From positions 13,786,001-13,850,000 of the forward strand of contig NC_060110.1 of assembly GCF_021155765.1 (NCBI RefSeq): a DNA stretch of 64,000 bases, given 5' to 3'. A model generated the notes under the pieces. The model was not told the DNA's origin, did not search any database, and saw only the letters and a list, made by a program, of their open reading frames with translations. Position numbers and translations under genes: made by a program. Of the stretch, positions 1 through 11,958 are shown piece after piece. Each line of letters starts with the position of its first letter. The first letter of the stretch is position 1. The DNA is from Diprion similis (taxonomy: Eukaryota; Arthropoda; Insecta; Hymenoptera; Diprionidae).

Positions 1-177
1 TATTTGTTCGATAATTGCATTGGAGTCCGATGATTACTGCATGATGTCCATTCAAATAACTTATGGCAGTAGATTAGCAATCAGATAACTATATATGCGA
101 TTGCGAATGAACGGTAACTTCAGTACGTTAATGCATGCTTTACATAAACTTTGAACAAACTTTTCGTTTCGTAACAG

Positions 178-600
178 GGCCGAAGAAGTTTTGTGGTTGG
201 CGAATCAACGACAACCGTCGATGTCGGCGGCCGAAAAAGAAGAAGCAAACGAATTTAAAATAATTAGCAGCAGAACAAAAGAGCTAGGCCAGCAACTACA
301 GAAGCTTAAAAACAAAGAGAAGTATCAATCGGAGCAGTTGGCGAGCTGCCATAAACCCGACGCAAACAAAGATATAATTATTAGCAAAGCCCGGGAAGAT
401 ACAATCAAGACTAACCTGAAGGAAATGTAAGCATCTATATTCATCAATGTTATCTCCAAACTATGAAAACTGAAAATTCGTAATTCCCAGGCAATGAAAT
501 CTTTTTTATAACCCGACTCATTTTATCATATTACAGATCAGCAAAAATTTCAAATTTGATGTCGACGGTGAAATTATTAGAGGAAGAAGTGTTATCCTAA
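178..600 (+). CDS. Nup88: C-terminal exons of nucleoporin Nup88 (partial)
   Basis: Two coding exons are visible: 178-426 (acceptor AG at 176-177, donor GTAAGC at 427) and 537-600 (acceptor TTACAG, stop TAA at 598-600). They join in frame as ATA across the intron and give about 104 C-terminal residues; the gene continues upstream of the window. The peptide is highly charged and heptad-like, a coiled coil with no membrane segment. It aligns over its length with what I recall of the C-terminal coiled coil of vertebrate Nup88: a conserved proline and an acidic stretch, then an LG dipeptide, then a K-x-K-x-YQ patch, a KP dipeptide and a final amphipathic helix. Nup88 is on the cytoplasmic face of the nuclear pore, with Nup214 and Nup62, and takes part in export. 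The identification rests on remembered family sequence, not a search. Bases 1-177 are intron. Confidence 0.62.
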
Positions 601-689
601 TTAAAATATATTTTTTATACGATTCATTGTGATTCCAAAGCCAACACAAATTGTACCTACAATTGAATGTAATGATTTCTTGTGTTTGA

Positions 690-695
690 AATAAA
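690..695 (+). promoter_or_regulatory. Poly(A) signal AATAAA of the Nup88-like gene
   Basis: The canonical hexamer lies 90 bp past the stop codon in an AT-rich 3' UTR, so the transcript should end near 710-720. The first recognisable satellite base is only about 150-170 bp further on. Confidence 0.7.
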
Positions 696-3600
696 AGCCA
701 TTTATCAATTCGAACAAAACAAACTTCTTGTTGTTTATTTCGAACATTGACTACAACATGACCTCTCTAACAATCGATTGCTTTTGCAAAGAAACATCAC
801 TGTTGTGCATCGATGAATTGATTTCTGAATTTTTTGAATCTTAAAAATTTTACCGAAATTCAAAAGGGGTTAGCCTTAGTTTTTTCTCGATTTTCGGAGC
901 CGAAAATTTTGCGGCTCCGAATCGATTAGTATGACCCTTTCTAGAGTAATTCGACCACCAGGAACTCAAAAAACACATGAGAAAGAGCGTAGGACCAACA
1001 GCAGAGAAATGACGACGAAAATCTGCAGTTTTTCGGCTGTAACTTTTCAGGCGCTGCTCGCAGCGTATTGGGACTGCGCTCAATCGATTTCTCTCACGAA
1101 ATTACGTCGAAATAGTGCCCTGAGAAATTAATTGCAGCCTTTTTCGGAATCGTCGGAATTTTCGACAAAAATCCGAAGGGGTTAGCCTTACTTTTTTCTC
1201 GACTTTCGGAGCCGAAAATTTTGCGTCTCCGAATCGATTAGTATGACCCTTTCTAAGGTAATTCGACAACCAGGAACTCAGACAACACATGAAAAAGGAC
1301 CTAGGACCAACAGCAGAGAAATGACGACGAAAATCTGCAGTTTTTCGGCTGTAACTTTTCAGGCGTTGCTCGCAGCGTGTTGGGACTGCGCTCAATCGAT
1401 TCCTCTCGCAAAATTACGTCGGAATAGTGCCCTAAGAAATTATTCGCAGCCTTTTTCAAAATCGTCGAAATTTTCGACAAAAATCCAAAGGGGTTAGCCT
1501 TAGTTTTTTATCGATTTTTGGAGCCGAAAATTTTGCGTCTCCGAATCGATTAGTATGACACTTTCTAGAGTAATTCGATTACCAGGAACTCAGAAAACAC
1601 ATGAAAAAGGGCCTAGGACCAACAGCAGAGAAATGACGACGAAAATCTGCAGTTTTTCGGCTGTAACTTTTCAGGCGTTGCTCGCAGCGTATTGGGACTG
1701 CGCTCAATCGATTCCTCTCGCGAAATTACGTCGGAATAGTGCCCTAAGAAATTAATCGCAGCCTTTTTCAAAATCGTCGAAATTTTCGACAAAAATCCAA
1801 AGGGGTTAGCCTTAGTTTTTTATCAATTTTTGGAGCCGAAAATTTTGCGTCTCCGAATCGATTAGTATGACACTTTCTAGAGTAATTCGATTACCAGGAA
1901 CTCAGAAAACACATGAAAAAGGGCCTAGGACCAACAGCAGAGAAATGACGACGAAAATCTGCAGTTTTTCGGCTGTAACTTTTCAGGCGTTGCTCGCAGC
2001 GTATTGGGACTGCGCTCAATCGATTCCTCTCGCAAAATTACGTCGGAATAGTGCCCTAAGAAATTAATCGCAGCCTTTTTTAAAATCGTCGAAATTTTCA
2101 AAAAAAATCCAAAGGGGTTAGCCTTAGTTTTTTATCGATTTTTGGAGCCGAAAATTTTGCGTCTCCGAATCGATTAGTATGACACTTTCTAGAGTAATTC
2201 GATTACCAGGAACTCAGAAAACACATGAAAAAGGGCCTAGGACCAACAGCAGAGAAATGACGACGAAAATCTGCAGTTTTTCGGCTGTAACTTTTCAGGC
2301 GTTGCTCGCAGCGTATTGGGACTGCGCTCAATCGATTCCTCTCGCAAAATTACGTCGGAATAGTGCCCTAAGAAATTAATCGCAGCCTTTTTCAAAATCG
2401 TCGAAATTTTCGACAAAAATCCAAAGGGGTTAGCCTTAGTTTTTCATCGATTTTTGGAGCCGAAAATATTAGGTCTCCGAATCGATTGGTATGACTCTTT
2501 CTAGAGTAATTTGACCACCAGGAACTCAGAAAACACATGAAAAAGGGCCTAGGACCAACAGCAGAGAAATGACGACGAAAATCTGCAGTTTTTCGGCTGT
2601 CACTTTTCAGGCGTTGCTCGCAGCGTATTGGGACTGCGCTCAATCGATTCCTCTCGCAAAATTACGTCGGAATAGTGCCCTAAGAAATTAATCGCAGCCT
2701 TTTTAAAAATCGTCGAAATTTTCGACAAAAATCCAAAGGGGTTAGCCTTAGTTTTTTATCAATTTTTGGAGCCGAAAATTTTGCGTCTCCGAAACGATTA
2801 GTATAACTCTTTCTGGAGTAATTCGACCACCAGGAACTCAGAAAACACATGAAAAAGGGCCTAGGACCAACAGCCGAGAAATGACGACGAAAATCTGCAG
2901 TTTTTCGGCTGTAACTTTTCAGGCGTTGCTCGCAGCGTGTTGGGACTGCGCTCAATCGATTCCTCTCGCAAAATTACGTCGGAATAGTGCCCTAAGAAAT
3001 TAATCGCAGCCTTTTTAAAAATCGTCGAAATTTTCGACAAAAATCCAAAGGGGTTAGCCTTAGTTTTTTATCAATTTTTTGAGCCGAAAATTTTGCGTCT
3101 CCGAATCGATTAGTATGACACTTTCTAGAGTAATTCGATTACCAGGAACTCAGAAAACACATGAAAAAGGGCCTAGGACCAACAGCAGAGAAATGACGAC
3201 GAAAATCTGCAGTTTTTCGGCTGTAACTTTTCAGGCGTTGCTCGCAGCGTATTGGGACTGCGCTCAATCGATTCCTCTCGCAAAATTACGTCGAAATAGT
3301 GCCCTAAGAAATTAATCGCAGCCTTTTTCAAAATCGTCGAAATTTTCGACAAAAATCCAAAGGGGTTAGCCTTAGTTTTTCATCGATTTTTGGAGCCGAA
3401 AATATTGGGTCTCCGAATCGATTAGTATGACTCTTTCTAGAGTAATTCGACCACCAGGAACTCAGAAAACACATGAAAAAGGGCCTAGGACCAACAGCAG
3501 AGAAATGACGACAAAAATCTGCAGTTTTTCGGCTGTAACTTTTCAGGCGTTGCTCGCAGCGTATTGGGACTGCGCTCAATCGATTCCTCTCGCAAAATTA

Positions 3601-3847
3601 CGTCGAAGTAGTGCCCCAAGAAATTAATCGCAGCCTTTTTCAAAATCGTCGAAATTTTCGACAAAAATCCAAAGGGGTTAGCCTTAGTTTTTTATCGATT
3701 TTTGGAGCCGAAAATTTTGCGTCTCCGAATCGATTAGTATGACACTTTCTAGAGTAATTCGATTACCAGGAACTCAGAAAACACATGAAAAAGGGCCTAG
3801 GACCAACAGCAGAGAAATGACGACGAAAATCTGCAGTTTTTCGGCTG

Positions 3848-6800
3848 TAACTTTTCAGGCGTTGCTCGCAGCGTATTGGGACTGCGCTCAATCGATTCCT
3901 CTCGCAAAATTACGTCGGAATAGTGCCTAAGAAATTAATCGCAGCCTTTATCAAAATCGTCGAAATTTTCGACAAAAATCCAAAGGGGTTAGCCTTAGTT
4001 TTTTATCGATTTTTGGAGCCGAAAATTTTGCGTCTCCGAATCGATTAGTATGACACTTTCTAGAGTAATTCGATTACCAGGAACTCAGAAAACACATGAA
4101 AAAGGGCCTAGGACCAACAGCAGAGAAATGACGACGAAAATCTGCAGTTTTTCGGCTGTAACTTTTCAGGCGTTGCTCGCAGCGTATTGGGACTGCGCTC
4201 AATCGATTCCTCTCGCAAAATTACGTCGGAATAGTGCCCTAAGAAATTAATCGCAGCCTTTTTCAAAATCGTCGAAATTTTCGACAAAAATCCGAAGGGG
4301 TTAGCCTTAGTTTTTTATCGATTTTTGGAGCCAAAAATTTTGCGTCTCCGAAACGATTAGTATAACTCTTTCTAGAGTAATTCGACCACCAGGAACTCAG
4401 AAAACACATGAAAAAGGGCCTAGGACCAACAGCCGAGAAATGACGACGAAAATCTGCAGTTTTTCGGCTGTAACTTTTCAGGCGTTGCTCGCAGCGTGTT
4501 GGGACTGCGCTAAATCGATTCCTCTCGCAAAATTACGTCGGAATAGTGCCCTAAGAAATTAATCGCAGCCTTTTTAAAAATCGTCGAAATTTTCGACAAA
4601 AATCCAAAGGGGTTAGCCTTAGTTTTTTATCAATTTTTGGAGCCGAAAATTTTGCGTCTCCGAATCGATTAGTATGACACTTTCTAGAGTAATTCGATTA
4701 CCAGGAACTCAGAAAACACATGAAAAAGGGCCTAGGACCAACAGCAGAGAAATGACGACGAAAATCTGCAGTTTTTCGGCTGTAACTTTTCAGGCGTTGC
4801 TCGCAGCGTATTGGGACTGCGCTCAATCGATTCCTCTCGCAAAATTACGTCGGAATAGTGCCCTAAGAAAGTAATCGCAGCCTTTTTCAAAATCGTCGAA
4901 ATTTTCGACAAAAATCCAAAGGGGTTAGCCTTAGTTTTTTATCGATTTTTGGAGCCGAAAATTTTGCGTCTCTGAATCGATTAGTATGACTCTTTCTAGA
5001 GTAATTCGACCACCAGGAACTCAGAAAACACATGAAAAAGGGCCTAGGACCAACAGCAGAGAAATGACGACGAAAATCTGCAGTTTTTCGGCTGTAACTT
5101 TTCAGGCGTTGCTCGCAGCGTGTTGGGACTGCGCTAAATCGATTCCTCTCGCAAAATTACGTCGGAATAGTGCCCTAAGAAATTAATCGCAGCCTTTGTA
5201 AAAATCGTCGAAATTTTCGACAAAAATCCAAAGGGGTTAGCCTTAGTTTTTTATCGATTTTTGGAGCTGAAAATTTTGCGTCTCCGAATCGATTAGTATG
5301 ACACTTTCTAGAGTAATTTGATTACCAGGAACTCAGAAAACACATGAAAAAGGGCCTAGGACCAACAGCAGAGAAATGACGACGAAAATCTGCAGTTTTT
5401 CGGCTGTAACTTTTCAGGCGTTGCTCGCAGCGTATTGGGACTGCGCTCAATCGATTCCTCTCGCAAAATTACGTCGAAATAGTGCCCTAAGAAATTAATC
5501 GCAGCCTTTTTCAAAATCGTCGAAATTTTCGACAAAAATCCAAAGGGGTTAGCCTTAGTTTTTCATCGATTTTTGGAGCCGAAAATATTGGGTCTCCGAA
5601 TCGATTAGTATGACTCTTTCTAGAGTAATTCGACCACCAGGAACTCAGAAAACACATGAAAAAGGGCCTAGGACCAACAGCAGAGAAATGACGACGAAAA
5701 TCTGCAGTTTTTCGGCTGTTACTTTTCAGGCGTTGCTCGCAGCGTGTTGGGACTGCGCTCAATCGATTCCTCTCGCAAAATTACGTCGGAATAGTGCCCT
5801 AAGAAATTAATCGCAGCCTTTTTCAAAATCGTCGAAATTTTCGACAAAAATCCAAAGGGGTTAGCCTTAGTTTTTCATCGATTTTTGGAGCCGAAAATAT
5901 TGGGTCTCCGAATCGATTAGTATGACTCTTTCTAGAGTAATTCGATTACCAGGAACTCAGAAAACACATAAAAAAGGGCCTAGGACCAACAGCAGAGAAA
6001 TGACAACGAAAATCTGCAGTTTTTCGGCTGTAACTTTTCAGGCGTTGCTCGCAGCGTATTAGGACTGCGCTCAATCGATTCCTCTCGCAAAATTACGTCG
6101 GAATAGTGCCCTAAGAAATTAATCGCAGCCTTTTTAAAAATCGTCGAAATTTTCGACAAAAATCCAAAGGGGTTAGCCTTAGTTTTTTATCGATTTTTGG
6201 AGCTGAAAATTTTGCGTCTCCGAATCGATTAGTATGACACTTTCTAGAGTAATTCGATTACCAGGAACTCAGAAAACACATGAAAAAGGGCCTAGGACCA
6301 ACAGCAGAGAAATGACGACGAAAATCTGCAGTTTTTCGGCTGTAACTTTTCAGGCGTTGCTCGCAGCGTATTGGGACTGCGCTAAATCGATTCCTCTCGC
6401 AAAATTACGTCGGAATAGTGCCCTAAGAAATTAATCGCAGCCTTTTTAAAAATCGTCGAAATTTTCGCCAAAAATCCAGAGGGGTTAGCCTTAGTTTTTT
6501 ATCAATTTTTGGAGCCGAAAATTTCGCGTCTCCGAATCGATTAGTATGACACTTTCTAGAGTAATTCGATTACCAGGAACTCAGAAAACACATGAAAAAG
6601 GGCCTAGGACCAACAGCAGAGAAATGACGACGAAAATCTGCAGTTTTTCGGCTGTAACTTTTCAGGCGTTGCTCGCAGCGTATTGGGACTGCGCTCAATC
6701 GATTCCTCTCGCAAAATTACGTCGAAATAGTGCCCTAAGAAATTAATCGCAGCCTTTTTCAAAATCGTCGAAATTTTCGACAAAAATCCAAAGGGGTTAG

Positions 6801-9800
6801 CCTTAGTTTTTCATCGATTTTTGGAGCCGAAAATATTGGGTCTCCGAATCGATTAGTATGACTCTTTCTAGAGTATTTCGACCACCAGGAACTCAGAAAA
6901 CACATGAAAAAGGGCCTAGGACCAACAGCAGAGAAATGACGACGAAAATCTGCAGTTTTTCGGCTGTAACTTTTCAGGCGTTGCTCGCAGCGTATTGGGA
7001 CTGCGCTCAATCGATTCCTCTCGCAAAATTACGTCGGAATAGTGCCCTAAGAAATTAATCACAGCCTTTTTCAAAATCGTCGAAATTTTCGATAAAAATC
7101 CAAAGGGGTTAGCCTTAGTTTTTCATCGATTTTTGGAGCCGAAAATTTTGCGTCTCCGAATCGATTAGTATGACACTTTCTAGAGTAATTCGATTACCAG
7201 GAACTCAGAAAACACATAAAAAAGGGCCTAGGACCAACAGCAGAGAAATGACGACGAAAATCTGCAGTTTTTCGGCTGTAACTTTTCAGGCGTTGCTCGC
7301 AGCGTATTAGGACTGCGCTCAATCGATTCCTCTCGCAAAATTACGTCGGAATAGTACCCTAAGAAAATAATCGCAGCCTTTTTAAAAATCGTCGAAATTT
7401 TCGACAAAAATCCAAAGGGGTTAGCCTTAGTTTTTCATCGATTTTTGGAGCCGAAAATTTTGCGTCTCCGAATCGATTAGTATGACACTTTCTAGAGTAA
7501 TTCGATTACCAGGAACTCAGAAAACACATGAAAAAGGGCCTAGGACCAACAGCAGAGAAATGACGACGAAAATCTGCAGTTTTTCGGCTGTAACTTTTCA
7601 GGCGTTGCTCGCAGCGTATTGGGACTGCGCTCAATCGATTCCTCTCGCAAAATTACGTCGGAATAGTGCCCTAAGAAATTAATCGCAGCCTTTTTCAAAA
7701 TCGTCGAAATTTTCGACAAAAATCCAAAGGGGTTAGCCTTAGTTTTTCATCGATTTTTGGAGCCGAAAATATTAGGTCTCCGAATCGATTGGTATGACTC
7801 TTTCTAGAGTAATTTGACCACCAGGAACTCAGAAAACACATGAAAAAGGGCCTAGGACCAACAGCAGAGAAATGACGACGAAAATCTGCAGTTTTTCGGC
7901 TGTAACTTTTCAGGCGTTGCTCGCAGCGTATTGGGACTGCGCTCAATCGATTCCTCTCGCAAAATTACGTCGGAATAGTGCCTAAGAAATTAATCGCAGC
8001 CTTTATCAAAATCGTCGAAATTTTCGACAAAAATCCAAAGGGGTTAGCCTTAGTTTTTTATCGATTTTTGGAGCCGAAAATTTTGCGTCTCCGAATCGAT
8101 TAGTATGACACTTTCTAGAGTAATTCGATTACCAGGAACTCAGAAAACACATGAAAAAGGGCCTAGGACCAACAGCAGAGAAATGACGACGAAAATCTGC
8201 AGTTTTTCGGCTGTAACTTTTCAGGCGTTGCTCGCAGCGTATTGGGACTGCGCTCAATCGATTCCTCTCGCAAAATTACGTCGGAATAGTGCCCTAAGAA
8301 ATTAATCGCAGCCTTTTTCAAAATCGTCGAAATTTTCGACAAAAATCCGAAGGGGTTAGCCTTAGTTTTTTATCGATTTTTGGAGCCAAAAATTTTGCGT
8401 CTCCGAAACGATTAGTATAACTCTTTCTAGAGTAATTCGACCACCAGGAACTCAGAAAACACATGAAAAAGGGCCTAGGACCAACAGCCGAGAAATGACG
8501 ACGAAAATCTGCAGTTTTTCGGCTGTAACTTTTCAGGCGTTGCTCGCAGCGTGTTGGGACTGCGCTAAATCGATTCCTCTCGCAAAATTACGTCGGAATA
8601 GTGCCCTAAGAAATTAATCGCAGCCTTTTTAAAAATCGTCGAAATTTTCGACAAAAATCCAAAGGGGTTAGCCTTAGTTTTTTATCAATTTTTGGAGCCG
8701 AAAATTTTGCGTCTCCGAATCGATTAGTATGACACTTTCTAGAGTAATTCGATTACCAGGAACTCAGAAAACACATGAAAAAGGGCCTAGGACCAACAGC
8801 AGAGAAATGACGACGAAAATCTGCAGTTTTTCGGCTGTAACTTTTCAGGCGTTGCTCGCAGCGTATTGGGACTGCGCTCAATCGATTCCTCTCGCAAAAT
8901 TACGTCGGAATAGTGCCCTAAGAAAGTAATCGCAGCCTTTTTCAAAATCGTCGAAATTTTCGACAAAAATCCAAAGGGGTTAGCCTTAGTTTTTTATCGA
9001 TTTTTGGAGCCGAAAATTTTGCGTCTCTGAATCGATTAGTATGACTCTTTCTAGAGTAATTCGACCACCAGGAACTCAGAAAACACATGAAAAAGGGCCT
9101 AGGACCAACAGCAGAGAAATGACGACGAAAATCTGCAGTTTTTCGGCTGTAACTTTTCAGGCGTTGCTCGCAGCGTGTTGGGACTGCGCTAAATCGATTC
9201 CTCTCGCAAAATTACGTCGGAATAGTGCCCTAAGAAATTAATCGCAGCCTTTGTAAAAATCGTCGAAATTTTCGACAAAAATCCAAAGGGGTTAGCCTTA
9301 GTTTTTTATCGATTTTTGGAGCTGAAAATTTTGCGTCTCCGAATCGATTAGTATGACACTTTCTAGAGTAATTTGATTACCAGGAACTCAGAAAACACAT
9401 GAAAAAGGGCCTAGGACCAACAGCAGAGAAATGACGACGAAAATCTGCAGTTTTTCGGCTGTAACTTTTCAGGCGTTGCTCGCAGCGTATTGGGACTGCG
9501 CTCAATCGATTCCTCTCGCAAAATTACGTCGAAATAGTGCCCTAAGAAATTAATCGCAGCCTTTTTCAAAATCGTCGAAATTTTCGACAAAAATCCAAAG
9601 GGGTTAGCCTTAGTTTTTCATCGATTTTTGGAGCCGAAAATATTGGGTCTCCGAATCGATTAGTATGACTCTTTCTAGAGTAATTCGACCACCAGGAACT
9701 CAGAAAACACATGAAAAAGGGCCTAGGACCAACAGCAGAGAAATGACGACGAAAATCTGCAGTTTTTCGGCTGTTACTTTTCAGGCGTTGCTCGCAGCGT

Positions 9801-11958
9801 GTTGGGACTGCGCTCAATCGATTCCTCTCGCAAAATTACGTCGGAATAGTGCCCTAAGAAATTAATCGCAGCCTTTTTCAAAATCGTCGAAATTTTCGAC
9901 AAAAATCCAAAGGGGTTAGCCTTAGTTTTTCATCGATTTTTGGAGCCGAAAATATTGGGTCTCCGAATCGATTAGTATGACTCTTTCTAGAGTAATTCGA
10001 TTACCAGGAACTCAGAAAACACATAAAAAAGGGCCTAGGACCAACAGCAGAGAAATGACAACGAAAATCTGCAGTTTTTCGGCTGTAACTTTTCAGGCGT
10101 TGCTCGCAGCGTATTAGGACTGCGCTCAATCGATTCCTCTCGCAAAATTACGTCGGAATAGTGCCCTAAGAAATTAATCGCAGCCTTTTTAAAAATCGTC
10201 GAAATTTTCGACAAAAATCCAAAGGGGTTAGCCTTAGTTTTTTATCGATTTTTGGAGCTGAAAATTTTGCGTCTCCGAATCGATTAGTATGACACTTTCT
10301 AGAGTAATTCGATTACCAGGAACTCAGAAAACACATGAAAAAGGGCCTAGGACCAACAGCAGAGAAATGACGACGAAAATCTGCAGTTTTTCGGCTGTAA
10401 CTTTTCAGGCGTTGCTCGCAGCGTATTGGGACTGCGCTAAATCGATTCCTCTCGCAAAATTACGTCGGAATAGTGCCCTAAGAAATTAATCGCAGCCTTT
10501 TTAAAAATCGTCGAAATTTTCGCCAAAAATCCAGAGGGGTTAGCCTTAGTTTTTTATCAATTTTTGGAGCCGAAAATTTCGCGTCTCCGAATCGATTAGT
10601 ATGACACTTTCTAGAGTAATTCGATTACCAGGAACTCAGAAAACACATGAAAAAGGGCCTAGGACCAACAGCAGAGAAATGACGACGAAAATCTGCAGTT
10701 TTTCGGCTGTAACTTTTCAGGCGTTGCTCGCAGCGTATTGGGACTGCGCTCAATCGATTCCTCTCGCAAAATTACGTCGAAATAGTGCCCTAAGAAATTA
10801 ATCGCAGCCTTTTTCAAAATCGTCGAAATTTTCGACAAAAATCCAAAGGGGTTAGCCTTAGTTTTTCATCGATTTTTGGAGCCGAAAATATTGGGTCTCC
10901 GAATCGATTAGTATGACTCTTTCTAGAGTATTTCGACCACCAGGAACTCAGAAAACACATGAAAAAGGGCCTAGGACCAACAGCAGAGAAATGACGACGA
11001 AAATCTGCAGTTTTTCGGCTGTAACTTTTCAGGCGTTGCTCGCAGCGTATTGGGACTGCGCTCAATCGATTCCTCTCGCAAAATTACGTCGGAATAGTGC
11101 CCTAAGAAATTAATCACAGCCTTTTTCAAAATCGTCGAAATTTTCGATAAAAATCCAAAGGGGTTAGCCTTAGTTTTTCATCGATTTTTGGAGCCGAAAA
11201 TTTTGCGTCTCCGAATCGATTAGTATGACACTTTCTAGAGTAATTCGATTACCAGGAACTCAGAAAACACATAAAAAAGGGCCTAGGACCAACAGCAGAG
11301 AAATGACGACGAAAATCTGCAGTTTTTCGGCTGTAACTTTTCAGGCGTTGCTCGCAGCGTATTAGGACTGCGCTCAATCGATTCCTCTCGCAAAATTACG
11401 TCGGAATAGTACCCTAAGAAAATAATCGCAGCCTTTTTAAAAATCGTCGAAATTTTCGACAAAAATCCAAAGGGGTTAGCCTTAGTTTTTCATCGATTTT
11501 TGGAGCCGAAAATTTTGCGTCTCCGAATCGATTAGTATGACACTTTCTAGAGTAATTCGATTACCAGGAACTCAGAAAACACATGAAAAAGGGCCTAGGA
11601 CCAACAGCAGAGAAATGACGACGAAAATCTGCAGTTTTTCGGCTGTAACTTTTCAGGCGTTGCTCGCAGCGTATTGGGACTGCGCTCAATCGATTCCTCT
11701 CGCAAAATTACGTCGGAATAGTGCCCTAAGAAATTAATCGCAGCCTTTTTCAAAATCGTCGAAATTTTCGACAAAAATCCAAAGGGGTTAGCCTTAGTTT
11801 TTCATCGATTTTTGGAGCCGAAAATATTAGGTCTCCGAATCGATTGGTATGACTCTTTCTAGAGTAATTTGACCACCAGGAACTCAGAAAACACATGAAA
11901 AAGGGCCTAGGACCAACAGCAGAGAAATGACGACGAAAATCTGCAGTTTTTCGGCTGT
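3848..11958 (+). repeat. Two tandem 4,055-bp higher-order blocks (13 units each)
   Basis: The segment from about 3,848 to 7,903 is repeated at about 7,903 to 11,958 with a constant offset of 4,055 bp (13 x 312 minus 1). Private variants are shared at the same offset: the 1-bp deletion near 3,927 and 7,980, the rare CCTTTGTAAAAATC at about 5,193 and 9,248, the TAG nonsense variant, and the start-loss ATA variant. The right end is marked by GGCTGTCACTT (about 11,955), where the first copy has GGCTGTAACTT (about 7,900). Boundaries are good to about 100 bp. Confidence 0.85.
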
